The position numbers and the translations under genes are program-made. Below are positions 32,590 through 41,449 of a stretch of 64,000 bases of DNA, piece after piece. The notes beneath the pieces are model-generated. The model was not told the DNA's origin. It saw nothing but the letters and a program-made list of their open reading frames with translations, and did no database searches. The DNA comes from Fimbriimonadaceae bacterium (GTDB lineage: Bacteria > Armatimonadota > UBA10988): NCBI GenBank assembly GCA_020850355.1, contig JADZEX010000044.1, forward strand, positions 113,119-177,118, given 5' to 3'. Positions within the stretch are counted from its first letter, which is position 1. Each line of letters starts with the position of its first letter.

Positions 32590-34146
32590 ATGCTGCGTGC
32601 GCCCGACAGTGGGAAGCGCCGCACCCAGTTCCTCGGGTCCTTGACTGCGGCTTTGGTTCTGACATCCGGGTCGCTGCAGGCCGCTCAGGGAACCTACACC
32701 GTCCAGCAAGGCGACACCCTTTTCGGGATCGCGTCGCGCCACGAGGTGACGGTGGACGGCTTGCTCCAGGCGAATCGCCTGGCCCACACGGCTCCGCTTC
32801 AGATCGGCCAGAAACTGGTCATCCCCGACCGTCCCAGCAGCGCCGCCAAGGTGCCTGCCGCGACGGCGGTGGGACCGACCTACCAGGTTCAGGCGGGCGA
32901 CAACTTGTACCGCATCGCGGAACGGTTCCACGTCACCGTCGACGACCTGACGGTGCTCAACAACCTGAGCGCCAAATCGATCCTCCAGATCGGGCAGACC
33001 CTGCAACTGCCGACCGGGGCGTTGCCCCCGGCGCTGCAGGTCAGCCCACCCACCGCACCCGTCGCCGGCCTCCAGCCGACAGCGGCCGCGGGCAGCGCCA
33101 GCTTCACCGCCCTGCCGGCGGTTGGTAGCAGCAGCGTTGTGCGTCCGAGCGGCGCCGCCGTCGCGGCAGCGGCGCTGCCGGCGGTGCAGCCGCCGGGTGC
33201 GGTGGGTTCCCAACCGGCGCCGGCGGCGATGCCGGCCGCCCCGGAGCCACAGGCCGCCGCGCTGGTCTCGACCTTGCCCCGGCCGAGCCTGCCGGCGGCG
33301 ACCCCCAGCGCGGTCTGGGTCAACGAGTCGCGGATCCATCTGCGCTCCGCGGCCAGCACCACCAGCGACAGCCTCGGGCTGGTCTCGTACGGCACCAAGC
33401 TGCCGGTGACCGGTAAGGACGGCAGTTGGTGGCGGGTTAGCACCAGCTCGGGTCGCAGCGCCTGGGTGGCGGGTTGGGTCGTCTCGACCCGGCCGCTGAG
33501 CGCTCCGTTGCCAGCGCTGCCGGCACCCTCCACCAGTGGTGGGGTGGTCTGCAGTGGCTACGCCCTGGAGGCTCGCGTGACCTTGCGCCGCGACGCCGCG
33601 GCCGACAGCGAACCCGTCACCGCGGTCGTGCGGGGCACCAAGCTGGAGGTCCTCCGTGTCGACGGCGGCTGGCTGCAGGTGCGCGTCGGTGACAGCACCG
33701 GCTGGGTGCCCTGTAGCCTGGTCCGCCTGCCGGCGGCCGGCACCGGCAGCACGCCAGCCAGCTCCGGCAGTGGCGATGGCTCGGCCTTGGCCCGCACGGC
33801 GCTGAGCTATGTCGGCACCCCGTACAGCCGCGGCGGCACCTCGCGGGGTGGGGTGGACTGCTCGGGTCTGGTCTACGCCGTCTGCCGGGCCCACGGCATC
33901 CGGTTGCCGCGCACCTCGAGTGACATGTACGGCCACGGCCAGAAGGTCGCTCGCGGAAACCTCCAGGCCGGTGATCTTGTCTTCTTCAAGAACACGTACC
34001 GCAGCGGCATCTCGCACGTCGGAGTCTTCGTCGGGAACAACCGCTTCGTCCATGCGGTACGGCCCGGACGTGGGGTGCAGGTCTCCTCGCTTGGCGAGGC
34101 GTATTACGCCGGTCGCTACGCGGGGGCCTTCCGCGTCGCGAGGTAG
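32590..34146 (+). CDS. LysM-LysM-SH3b-SH3b-NlpC/P60 peptidoglycan endopeptidase
   Basis: A 518-residue exported cell-wall hydrolase that should cut stem-peptide bonds. After the signal peptide (ending SLQAA) come two LysM glycan-binding repeats (about 34-78 and 98-141, YTVQQGDTLFGIA and YQVQAGDNLYRIA). A Pro/Ala-rich linker and two bacterial SH3 domains follow (about 237-300 and 318-375). The NlpC/P60 domain (about 395-515) has its catalytic residues at Cys424 (GVDCSGLVY), His476 (ISHVGVF) and His488 (FVHAVR). AAAGGAGG lies seven bases before the ATG. It has its own strong promoter and is transcribed divergently from the GH2-GH43 gene. Confidence 0.95.
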   Translation: MLRAPDSGKRRTQFLGSLTAALVLTSGSLQAAQGTYTVQQGDTLFGIASRHEVTVDGLLQANRLAHTAPLQIGQKLVIPDRPSSAAKVPAATAVGPTYQVQAGDNLYRIAERFHVTVDDLTVLNNLSAKSILQIGQTLQLPTGALPPALQVSPPTAPVAGLQPTAAAGSASFTALPAVGSSSVVRPSGAAVAAAALPAVQPPGAVGSQPAPAAMPAAPEPQAAALVSTLPRPSLPAATPSAVWVNESRIHLRSAASTTSDSLGLVSYGTKLPVTGKDGSWWRVSTSSGRSAWVAGWVVSTRPLSAPLPALPAPSTSGGVVCSGYALEARVTLRRDAAADSEPVTAVVRGTKLEVLRVDGGWLQVRVGDSTGWVPCSLVRLPAAGTGSTPASSGSGDGSALARTALSYVGTPYSRGGTSRGGVDCSGLVYAVCRAHGIRLPRTSSDMYGHGQKVARGNLQAGDLVFFKNTYRSGISHVGVFVGNNRFVHAVRPGRGVQVSSLGEAYYAGRYAGAFRVAR

Positions 34147-34155
34147 GTCCGCCGC

Positions 34156-34173
34156 GACCGCCCCGCGGCGGTC
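34156..34173 (+). terminator. Hairpin after the NlpC/P60 gene
   Basis: GACCGCC and GGCGGTC form a perfect stem around the loop CCGC, ten bases after the stop codon. There is no T-tract, so termination would be inefficient or Rho-aided. Confidence 0.45.
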
Positions 34174-34217
34174 GGATGACTGAAGCACGGCGCCGCGTCC
34201 GACGTACGCGGTGGGCT

Positions 34218-34248
34218 GCCCGCCGCGTCGACACTCGCCGCGGCGGGC
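34218..34248 (+). terminator. Second hairpin in the NlpC-secretin gap
   Basis: GCCCGCCGCG (34218-34227) and CGCGGCGGGC (34239-34248) are perfect 10-bp arms with an 11-base loop, followed by TTGCTGT. With the hairpin at 34156 it probably separates the two transcription units or lowers expression of the next gene. Confidence 0.5.
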
Positions 34249-34281
34249 TTGCTGTCAGCCCCCGCCGCTCTGGGAAACCTG

Positions 34282-35295
34282 ATGCGCATCCGAATGCTGG
34301 GGCTGCTCGCACTGCTCGCGGCGACCACCGCCACGACGGCTTTCGCCGATAGTAAGACTTTGGTGCAGATCGAGGCGCGAGACCGCTCGATTCGCGAGGT
34401 CGTGACCATTCTGGCGAAGGCCGCCAACGTCACGGTGACCCTGCGGCCGGAGGTCCGGGGGCTGGTCACCGTGTCGATCAAGCGAATGCCATTTGAGCAG
34501 GCCCTGACGCTGGTCACCGCGGCTCAGGGCTTCGGCTGGCGCAAGGTCGGCAGCGGATACCAGGTCGGGCGATTTGCGGCAGGGCCGATCGACACCGCCC
34601 CGACGACCGCGCTGATCGCCACCGGGGCGCTGGACCCGCGGGGGCTGGCGCGCGCGTTTGGCTGGCTCGACCTCAGCGTGCTGGCCGAGGCAGCGCCGGT
34701 GCTGGACCTGCGCGCGCTCTTGCCGCCCGGCCTGGAAGGCCCACCGCGACCGGTCGAGGGCGGCCTCGAAGCCCGCGGCACGGCCCAGGCCGTGGGTGAT
34801 CTGCGGTTCTTCGTGGAACAACTCGCCACCGGCCGCGTGAAGCTGCGGCTGCACCTGCTGCTGGCCAAGATCACCCCCGAGGCGCTGGCTGGCCTGCCGG
34901 TCTATTGGGCGCAGGGCGCGGCCCGCCGCGGCAGCAGCGTCGGCCGGGAGGTGCAGTACGCCTGCGCCGACTTCACCACCTTGCGGCAGACCCTCGCGGC
35001 GCAGCCCGCTGGGGTCACGTTGCTCGGGCAGCAGACGGTCGACCTGCCGGGCCTCGGCGCGGTGCAGGTGGCCCTTGGCGAGCAGCGGGTGCAGCTCGCC
35101 GCGCGCAGCGAAGCGGCGCAGAGCGTGCAGCTCTGGCTGCGCGCCAGCCTGGCGGTGGACGGCACGACCGTGCCGCTGGAGCTGGAAGGCGCGCTGCTGC
35201 CGCCGGAAGAGGGTTGCGTGCTGGTGAGCCTGCCACCGGCCGGCGCCACACCTGGGGCTGTGCTGCTGTTGGCGCTGCCGGAAGTGGTCGAGTAG
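34282..35295 (+). CDS. Exported protein with secretin N-terminal (STN) domain
   Basis: A 337-residue exported protein. The signal peptide (MRIRMLGLLALLAATTATTA) is followed by a secretin short-domain pattern at about residues 25-90: DRSIREVVTILAKAANVTVT, VRGLVTVSIKRMPFEQALTLV. The remaining 240 residues do not contain the beta-barrel gate region of PilQ/GspD secretins, so it cannot form a pore on this evidence. It may be a pilot or a periplasmic partner of a secretin encoded elsewhere. ATG 34282 is used; the site GGGAA is weak, and ATG 34294 is an alternative. Confidence 0.6.
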   Translation: MRIRMLGLLALLAATTATTAFADSKTLVQIEARDRSIREVVTILAKAANVTVTLRPEVRGLVTVSIKRMPFEQALTLVTAAQGFGWRKVGSGYQVGRFAAGPIDTAPTTALIATGALDPRGLARAFGWLDLSVLAEAAPVLDLRALLPPGLEGPPRPVEGGLEARGTAQAVGDLRFFVEQLATGRVKLRLHLLLAKITPEALAGLPVYWAQGAARRGSSVGREVQYACADFTTLRQTLAAQPAGVTLLGQQTVDLPGLGAVQVALGEQRVQLAARSEAAQSVQLWLRASLAVDGTTVPLELEGALLPPEEGCVLVSLPPAGATPGAVLLLALPEVVE

Positions 35296-35305
35296 GCGCG
35301 CGGCC

Positions 35306-35707
35306 CTAGGCTTCGGTGGGCGCGTCGCCGCCCTTGGCGGCCAGCAGCCCGTGGACGATTTCGATCAACTGCCGGGGCTCGAACGGCTTGGTCAGGTGGA
35401 CGTCGGCCCCCCGGCGGATCGTCTCACCAACGTCGCCGTCCTGGCCGAGCGCCGTCAGCATGATCACCGGGGTCTCGGCCAGCTCGGGATCGTCCCGGAT
35501 GCAACTCCGCACATCCCAGCCGTTGAGCTCCGGCATCATCACGTCGAGGATCACCAGATCCGGGCGCTCGGCCTCGATCACCTGGACCGCCTCGCGTCCA
35601 TCGAAGGCCTCGAGAACCTCGTAGCCGGCCAGAATCAGGTTGTGGCGGATCGCCAGCACGATCAGCTTCTCGTCGTCGACGGCGAGAACGCGCTTCTTGG
35701 CGCTCAT
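35306..35707 (-). CDS. Single-domain response regulator
   Basis: A 133-residue receiver domain without output. Acidic residues VDDEK (10-14), phospho-acceptor Asp55 in ILDVMMPELNGWD, the Thr in MLTALG and the Lys in LTKPFEP are all in place. GGGAGG lies eight bases before ATG 35707, and a promoter with a 17-bp spacer sits upstream. It ends ten bases from the convergent secretin-domain gene. No kinase is adjacent. Confidence 0.88.
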   Translation of the reverse strand: MSAKKRVLAVDDEKLIVLAIRHNLILAGYEVLEAFDGREAVQVIEAERPDLVILDVMMPELNGWDVRSCIRDDPELAETPVIMLTALGQDGDVGETIRRGADVHLTKPFEPRQLIEIVHGLLAAKGGDAPTEA

Positions 35708-35743
35708 GAGCGCTCCCTCCCAGGCATCCGGACGGCCGAGATC

Positions 35744-35772
35744 ACTGTAACACAAGCGTCAGGCCGCGGCAA
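35744..35772 (-). promoter_or_regulatory. Promoter of the response regulator at 35306
   Basis: On the minus strand TTGCCG (35767-35772) and TACAGT (35744-35749) are separated by 17 bp; the leader would be about 30 bases. Confidence 0.5.
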
Positions 35773-35902
35773 CGGCGAGCGCCGGGGACGCCCGCGATCG
35801 GCCGCCCCGCAGGGCCTTTCGCCGGCGCCGTCGGGGCACCTTCCGCAAGCCGCTCAGCAGCCGTTGCCGGGACCGCTTCAGCGCGCTGCGAGGGCCGCTT
35901 GG

Positions 35903-35921
35903 AGCGGCTCCAGGAGCCGCT
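35903..35921. repeat. Palindrome upstream of gyrB
   Basis: AGCGGCTCC and GGAGCCGCT form perfect 9-bp arms around a single A. It lies about 50 bp upstream of the presumed gyrB -10 box. Confidence 0.5.
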
Positions 35922-35933
35922 TCGCGCGGTGTC

Positions 35934-35976
35934 GGTCAGCGGTTGGCAGAGCTTGACCGCTGACCGTCCTTATGAT
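35934..35976 (+). promoter_or_regulatory. Inverted repeat and -10 box before gyrB
   Basis: GGTCAGCGGT (35934-35943) and ACCGCTGACC (35956-35965) are perfect 10-bp arms. TATGAT (35971-35976), five of six to the -10 consensus, follows by five bases. No good -35 stands 17 bp upstream; the repeat occupies that place. This suggests a promoter controlled by a bound protein or by DNA supercoiling, which would suit gyrase. Confidence 0.4.
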
Positions 35977-36063
35977 AACCTTGAGGGGTCGTCGGAGGGT
36001 CCCCTGGAGCCGTCGCAGCAGGGCCGGCCGACGCCGCGCAAGCCCCCGAGAGAGGACGATTAC

Positions 36064-38187
36064 GTGGCCGAGCAACCGGCGTACGGTGCTGAGCAGATCC
36101 AGGTGCTCGAAGGGCTGGAAGCAGTCCGCAAGCGGCCCGCGATGTACATCGGCACGACCGATGTGCTGGGCCTGCATCACCTCGTCTCGGAGGTCGTCGA
36201 CAACTCCATCGACGAGGCGATGGCCGGGCGCTGTGACCAGATCGACGTCGTGGTCTACCCGGACAACAGCGTCAGCGTGGCCGACAACGGCATGGGCATT
36301 CCGGTCGACATGCACCTGACCGAGGGCAAGCCGGCGGTCGAAGTGGTCATGACCAAGCTCCACGCCGGCGGCAAGTTCGGTGGCGAGGGCTCGGCCTACA
36401 AGGTCTCGGGCGGCCTGCACGGGGTCGGCGTGAGCTGCGTCAACGCGCTCAGCAGTTGGTGTGAGGTCCAGGTGCGCCGCCACGACCTGCTGCACCGGAT
36501 CCGGTTCGAACGGGGCCAGACAGCGGTGCCCCTGGAAGTCCTCGGCGCCGCCGAAGGCACGGGCACGCGCACCCATTTCTTGCCCGACGACAGCATCTTC
36601 AGTGTCACCGTCTACAGTTGGGAGCGGCTCGCCGAACGGCTGCGCGACCTGGCCTACCTGAACGGCGGCGTCAAGATCACGCTCACCGACCAGCGGCAGG
36701 TGGATGAGGAGACGGGCCAGTTTCGCAGCGAGGTGTTCCACTACTCCGGCGGCATCCGGCAGTTCGTCGAATACCTCAACGAGACCAAAGACCCGCTGCA
36801 TCAGCCGATCTACATCCGCGATGAGCGCGACGGCGTGGACGTGGAAGTGGCGATGCAGTACAACGAGGGCTTCATCGAAAACACCCTCTGCTTCGCCAAC
36901 TGCATCCACACCCCTGACGGCGGCACCCACCTGTCGGGACTGCGCACCGCCATCACCCGCACGCTGAATCAGTACGCCCGCAACCAGAATCTGCTCAAGG
37001 AGAAGGACCGCAACTTCTCCGGCGATGATGTCCGCGAGGGCCTCTCAGCGGTGATCAGCGTGCGGCTGCCGGAGCCGAACTTCGAGAGCCAGACGAAGGT
37101 CCGGTTGACCAACCCGGAGATCGATGGCCTGGTCAACTCCATCGTCGGCGATGCGCTGATGACGCACTTCGAGGAGAACCCGCAGGTCGCCCGGCAGGTG
37201 ATCGAGAAGGCCATCACCGCCTCGCGGGCCCGCGAGGCGGCGCGGCGGGCAGCCGACCTGATCAAGCGCAAGTCGGCGCTCGAAGTCGGGGGCATGCCCG
37301 GCAAGCTCTGGGATTGCAGCAGCCGGCACACCGACGAGTGCGAGTTGTTCATCGTCGAGGGTGACTCCGCGGCCGGGACCGCCAAGGCCGGCCGCAACAG
37401 CCGCTTCCAGGCCATCCTGCCGCTGGGCGGCAAGCCGCTCAACGTCGAGAAGCACCGGATCGACAAGATCCTCGCTCACGAGCACATCCGGACCATCATC
37501 ACCGCCATCGGCACCGGGATCGCCGACCCCAATGAGTGGGAGGAGATCCACGAGCAGATTCGCGCGGTCGAGGAGGAACGCCGGCGCGCTGCCCGCGAGG
37601 CGGCGCAGGCGGCGATGGCTACGCAGCCGGCGCTCGACCTGGACCTGCCGCCGGAGGACGAACTGGACGAGCCCGTCGAGGCCAGCAGCAAGAAAGCCGG
37701 CAAGCGCAACGGCGTGACCAGCAACTTCGACTACGCCAAGCTGCGCTACGGCAAGATCATCATCATGGCCGACGCCGATGTCGACGGCAGCCACATCCGC
37801 ACGCTGCTGCTGACCTTCCTGCTGCGCTACCTCCGCCCGCTGGTCGAACAGGGCCACATCTACATCGCGCAGCCGCCGCTGTTCGGCGTCAAGCACGGCA
37901 GCCACATCGAGTACGTCCACACCGAGAAGGAGCGCGACGCCGTGCTGGAGCGCTACTCCGGCCGTCGTGGCGTGACGGTGCAGCGGTACAAGGGCCTCGG
38001 CGAGATGAACGCCGAGCAGCTCGAGTTCACCACGATGCGACCCGACTCCCGGACGTTGCTGCGGATCTCCATCGAGGACGCGGTGGGCGCCGATCACATC
38101 GTCTCCGTGCTGATGGGCGACGCCGTCGAACCGCGCAAGGCGTACATCGTCGAACATGCCCGCAAGGTGCGCAACCTCGATATCTGA
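36064..38187 (+). CDS. gyrB: DNA gyrase subunit B with Toprim-domain insertion
   Basis: The ATPase subunit of gyrase, 707 residues. IQVLEGLEAVRKRPAMYIG opens the GHKL ATPase domain, with EVVDNSIDEAMAG and GGKFGGEGSAYKVSGGLHGVG as nucleotide motifs. The Toprim residues are EGDSAAGTAK, DADVDGSH and the C-terminal RYKGLGEMN. Between GTGI (ending at residue 486) and FDYAKLRYGK there are about 68 residues (487-554), Glu/Arg/Ala-rich, where most GyrB proteins have three to six. GTG 36064 with GAGAGG eight bases upstream gives the normal N-terminus; the frame is open further upstream without homology. A toxin-antitoxin-like pair separates it from gyrA. Confidence 0.96.
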   Translation: MAEQPAYGAEQIQVLEGLEAVRKRPAMYIGTTDVLGLHHLVSEVVDNSIDEAMAGRCDQIDVVVYPDNSVSVADNGMGIPVDMHLTEGKPAVEVVMTKLHAGGKFGGEGSAYKVSGGLHGVGVSCVNALSSWCEVQVRRHDLLHRIRFERGQTAVPLEVLGAAEGTGTRTHFLPDDSIFSVTVYSWERLAERLRDLAYLNGGVKITLTDQRQVDEETGQFRSEVFHYSGGIRQFVEYLNETKDPLHQPIYIRDERDGVDVEVAMQYNEGFIENTLCFANCIHTPDGGTHLSGLRTAITRTLNQYARNQNLLKEKDRNFSGDDVREGLSAVISVRLPEPNFESQTKVRLTNPEIDGLVNSIVGDALMTHFEENPQVARQVIEKAITASRAREAARRAADLIKRKSALEVGGMPGKLWDCSSRHTDECELFIVEGDSAAGTAKAGRNSRFQAILPLGGKPLNVEKHRIDKILAHEHIRTIITAIGTGIADPNEWEEIHEQIRAVEEERRRAAREAAQAAMATQPALDLDLPPEDELDEPVEASSKKAGKRNGVTSNFDYAKLRYGKIIIMADADVDGSHIRTLLLTFLLRYLRPLVEQGHIYIAQPPLFGVKHGSHIEYVHTEKERDAVLERYSGRRGVTVQRYKGLGEMNAEQLEFTTMRPDSRTLLRISIEDAVGADHIVSVLMGDAVEPRKAYIVEHARKVRNLDI

Positions 38188-38201
38188 GGTGGGAGAGCGC
38201 C

Positions 38202-38453
38202 GTGGACGAGGAAGCCCTCTTGGCCCGGATCGTCGTCAACCCGGAGATCTTCGGCGGCAAGCCAATCATCCGCGGGAAGCGGCTGGCGGTGGAGCATGTC
38301 CTGATGATGCTGGCGGCCGGTGACACCGTCGAGAGCCTGTTGGCGGCGTACTCCTGGCTCGAACGTGAGGATCTGCTGGCCTGCTTCGCCTACGCCCACC
38401 GCCGGCTCGCCGGGCTGCGCTTCCGGCCCCAGATCGTCGAAGTCGCGGCGTGA
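38202..38453 (+). CDS. DUF433 protein, probable antitoxin
   Basis: An 83-residue protein of the DUF433 (VapB45-like) family, a small helix-turn-helix antitoxin fold. The sequence ARIVVNPEIFGGKPIIRGKRLAVEHVL is the family hallmark, followed by LLAAYSWLEREDLLACFAYAHRRL. GGGAG lies six bases before the GTG, which is 14 bases after the gyrB stop. Its stop overlaps the start of the DUF5615 gene (GTGA), as in other DUF433/DUF5615 pairs. Confidence 0.88.
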   Translation: MDEEALLARIVVNPEIFGGKPIIRGKRLAVEHVLMMLAAGDTVESLLAAYSWLEREDLLACFAYAHRRLAGLRFRPQIVEVAA

Positions 38454-38812
38454 AGGTGCTGCTCGACTCCTGCGTCAACCCGCGTGCCCGGGAGGCCTTG
38501 GAGGCTGCCGGGCACCGAGTGGAGTCGGTCCTGGAGTGGGCTTCGGACCCCGGCGATCGGCTGATCCTGGCCGAAGCCGCACGACACGGGCAGGTGCTCG
38601 TAACCCTTGACCGGGGCTTCGGCGAGTTGGTCTTGCGGGTGGGGCTGCCGTGTTGTGGATTGGTCCACCTGGCAGACTTGCCGACTGAACGGCATGGTGC
38701 GGTGACAGCGACGGTGCTGGCGCAGCACAGTGCCCATCTGGCGTCCGGCGGTGTGGTGCTCTGCCGGAAATCCCGGCTGCGGTTGCGCAGCCGACCACAC
38801 GTGGAGCGGTAG
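38450..38812 (+). CDS. DUF5615 PIN-like protein, probable toxin
   Basis: A 120-residue PIN-like protein of the DUF5615 family, the usual partner of DUF433. The conserved acidic residues are seen in MKVLLDSCVNP (Asp6) and VLVTLDRGFGEL. Family members are proposed to be RNases, by analogy with VapC. Translation is coupled to the DUF433 gene by a four-base overlap, and gyrA starts one base after its stop, so the pair is fully embedded in the gyrase operon. Confidence 0.85.
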   Translation: MKVLLDSCVNPRAREALEAAGHRVESVLEWASDPGDRLILAEAARHGQVLVTLDRGFGELVLRVGLPCCGLVHLADLPTERHGAVTATVLAQHSAHLASGGVVLCRKSRLRLRSRPHVER

Positions 38813-38813
38813 C

Positions 38814-41393
38814 ATGAGCGACGACCTGACCCCCAGCGACCTGCCCGTCGGCGGCAGCATCCGCTCCATCAGCCTCACCGAGGAGATGAGCGCGTCGTAC
38901 ATGGACTACGCCATGTCGACGATCGTCTCGCGCGCGCTGCCGGACGTGCGGGACGGGCTGAAGCCCGTGCAACGGCGCATTCTGCAGGCGATGGCCGACC
39001 TCAATCTGCGGAGCAACCGGCCCACGCTGAAGTGCGCCAAGATTGCCGGGCAGACCTCGGGGGATTACCATCCGCACGGCGAGCAGAACGTCTACCCGGC
39101 GATGGTGCGGATGGCCCAGGACTTCTCGCTGCGCTACATGCTGGTGCAGGGTCAGGGCAACTTCGGCTCGGTTGACGGCGACCCGCCGGCGGCGATGCGC
39201 TACACCGAGGCGCGGCTCAGCCCGCTGGCCGAGGCGATGCTCGAGGACATCGAGAAGAACACCGTTGACTTCCAGGCGAACTACGACGAGCGGGTCCAGG
39301 AGCCGCGGGTCCTGCCGGGCAAGTTCCCCAACCTGCTCTGCAATGGCAACGAGGGGATCGCCGTCGGGATGGCCTGTAAGCTGGCCCCTCACAACTTGCG
39401 CGAGGTCGCCGCGGGGATCTGCGCTTACATCGAGAACCCGGACATCACCGTTGAGGAGCTGATGGAGTTCATCCCCGGGCCGGACTTCCCGACCCGCGGC
39501 ATGGTCCTCGGCCGCCAGGGCATCATCGATGCCTATACCACGGGGCGCGGCAGCGTCACGATGCAGGGCCGCGCGGCCTTCGAACCGTGCGAGGGCAACC
39601 GCACCGCCATCATCATCACCGAGTTGCCCTACCAGGTGAACAAGGCGCGCTTCCAAGAGAAGGTCGCCGACCTGGTGCGCCACGGCAAACTCGCCAACAT
39701 CGCCGCCATCCGGGACGAATCCGACCGCAACGGGATGCGGGTGGTGATCGAGCTGAAGCGCGAGGCGAATCCGGAAGTCGTTCTGAACCAGCTCTACAAG
39801 CGCACCGAGCTACGGCAGAACTTCCCGATCTACAACCTCGCGCTGGTCGACGGTCGCCCGCAACTGCTCTCGCTGAAAGACCTCGTCGCGCAGTTCGTGC
39901 GGCACCGTGAAGAGGTCGTGACCCGACGCACCAAGTTCCTGCTGAAGCAGGCCGAGGAGCGGGCGCACCTCTTGGAGGGCATGCTCAAGGCCCTCGACAT
40001 CATCGACCAGATCATTCAGTGCATCCGCGCCAGCGCCCACCGCACCGAGGCGCGGCAGAATCTCCAGGAGCGCTTCGACTTCTCGCCGCGTCAGGCCAAC
40101 GCCATCGTCGAGATGACGCTCGGGCAACTGACGGGGCTGGAGCGGCAGAAGCTGCAGGACGAGTACGACCAGCTCCAGAAGGACATCGGCTACTACCGCG
40201 AGCTGCTCGCCGACCGCCGCAAGCGCCTGGGGGTGGTGCAGGACGAGACCAAGGAGATCGCGGACAAGTTCGGCGACGACCGGCGGACGCAGCTCCGCAA
40301 GCAGGAAGCCGTCGACCTGCGCGTCGAAGACCTGATCGCCGAAGAGGACATGGTGATCACGATCACCCGCGACGGCTACGCCAAGCGGATCCCGATCGAG
40401 ACATACCGCGTCCAACAGCGCGGCGGCCGCGGGCTGCTGGCGTTGACCAAGAAGGAAGAAGACGCGGTCGAGCACATCTTCGTGGCGACCACGCACCATT
40501 ACCTGCTGTTCTTCACGAACCGCGGCCGGGTGCACCAGATTCGCGCCTTCGAGATCCCGCAGGCCAGTCGCACCGCGCGGGGCCTGCCCGTGATCAACTT
40601 GATCAACATCGAGCCCGGCGAGTACGTCACCGCGACCATTCCGGTGCGCGGCCTGCAGACCGACGGCTTCCTGACGATGGTCACCGGCCAGGGGACCATC
40701 AAGAAGACGCCGATGTCCGACTTCGCCAACATCAACCGCATGGGCCTGATCGCGATTGGCCTGGTCGACGATGACGAACTCGGTTGGGTGATCCCGACCA
40801 GCGGCGCCGACGAGCTGGTGATCGCCACCCAACAAGGTATGAGCATCCGCTTCAGCGAAGACGACGTGCGGCCGATGGGCCGCCCGGCGCAGGGCGTCCG
40901 CGGCGTCAAGCTGCGCGACGGCGATGCGGTGGTCGGGGTCGTCAAGCTCGAGGAAGGCAAGGACATCTTCGTCTGCGGCACCCGCGGCCTGGGCAAGCGG
41001 ACGCCAGTGAAGGACGAAGAGGGCGACATCTACCGCCTGCAGACCCGCGGTGGCATCGGCATCATCACCTACCGGGTCAACGACAAGACCGGCGAGGTGG
41101 CCGGGCTGGTCAACGTCGACGACGGCGACGAACTGATGATCTTGACCGCCAACGGGGTGCTGATCCGGATCCCCTGCAAGAAGATCAGCCGCACCGGCCG
41201 CGCGGCGCAGGGTGTCAAGCTGATCAACCTCGACGACGGCGACGCCGTGGCGCGGGTCGCCAAGGTGGTGCGGATGGTCTCCGCCGGCAGCCTCCACGAC
41301 CGGCCGGCCGAGGATGAGCTGGCAGACGACCTGGACGACAGCGCTGACCTCGAAGCCGACGACGACGAGCAGCCGAGCCTCTTCGAGGAGTAG
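38814..41393 (+). CDS. gyrA: DNA gyrase subunit A
   Basis: The breakage-reunion subunit, 859 residues. The catalytic Tyr is Tyr130 in [10 protein letters not shown]. The quinolone-determining loop reads [20 protein letters not shown]: the positions of E. coli Ser83 and Asp87 are Gln91 and Pro95. The C-terminal wrapping domain carries a GyrA-box-like QQRGGRGL, so this is gyrase rather than topoisomerase IV, and it ends in an acidic tail ([16 protein letters not shown]). ATG 38814 has GGAG seven bases upstream, within the end of the toxin-like gene. A large palindrome follows the stop. Confidence 0.97.
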   Translation: MSDDLTPSDLPVGGSIRSISLTEEMSASYMDYAMSTIVSRALPDVRDGLKPVQRRILQAMADLNLRSNRPTLKCAKIAGQTSGDYHPHGEQNVYPAMVRMAQDFSLRYMLVQGQGNFGSVDGDPPAAMRYTEARLSPLAEAMLEDIEKNTVDFQANYDERVQEPRVLPGKFPNLLCNGNEGIAVGMACKLAPHNLREVAAGICAYIENPDITVEELMEFIPGPDFPTRGMVLGRQGIIDAYTTGRGSVTMQGRAAFEPCEGNRTAIIITELPYQVNKARFQEKVADLVRHGKLANIAAIRDESDRNGMRVVIELKREANPEVVLNQLYKRTELRQNFPIYNLALVDGRPQLLSLKDLVAQFVRHREEVVTRRTKFLLKQAEERAHLLEGMLKALDIIDQIIQCIRASAHRTEARQNLQERFDFSPRQANAIVEMTLGQLTGLERQKLQDEYDQLQKDIGYYRELLADRRKRLGVVQDETKEIADKFGDDRRTQLRKQEAVDLRVEDLIAEEDMVITITRDGYAKRIPIETYRVQQRGGRGLLALTKKEEDAVEHIFVATTHHYLLFFTNRGRVHQIRAFEIPQASRTARGLPVINLINIEPGEYVTATIPVRGLQTDGFLTMVTGQGTIKKTPMSDFANINRMGLIAIGLVDDDELGWVIPTSGADELVIATQQGMSIRFSEDDVRPMGRPAQGVRGVKLRDGDAVVGVVKLEEGKDIFVCGTRGLGKRTPVKDEEGDIYRLQTRGGIGIITYRVNDKTGEVAGLVNVDDGDELMILTANGVLIRIPCKKISRTGRAAQGVKLINLDDGDAVARVAKVVRMVSAGSLHDRPAEDELADDLDDSADLEADDDEQPSLFEE

Positions 41394-41416
41394 CCGCCGG
41401 CCACAGTTAGGGCCCT

Positions 41417-41449
41417 CAAGCGCCCTGCGGCCCGGCCGCTGGGCGCTTG
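41417..41449 (+). terminator. Near-perfect 33-bp palindrome after gyrA
   Basis: Outer arms CAAGCGCCC (41417-41425) and GGGCGCTTG (41441-41449) and inner arms GCGGCC and GGCCGC (41427-41439) leave one T-T mismatch and a one-base loop. It can form a 16-bp hairpin at the end of gyrA mRNA, without a T-tract. Its right arm contains the -35 box of the next gene, so it may also be an operator. Confidence 0.65.

Larger units (their letters stand above)
35708..36063. other. 356-bp regulatory gap between response regulator and gyrB
   Basis: No gene is evident. The left part carries the minus-strand promoter of the response regulator (35744-35772). The right part, before gyrB, has two strong palindromes (35903-35921 and 35934-35965) followed by a -10-like TATGAT (35971-35976). 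From there to the gyrB GTG is a leader of about 80 bases ending in the ribosome site GAGAGG. Confidence 0.6.

Noticed and set aside
39810..41297. A 495-residue minus-strand open frame inside gyrA.
   Set aside because: The gyrA frame is fully conserved; the opposite frame mirrors its codons (Asp/Val/Leu/Gln-rich).
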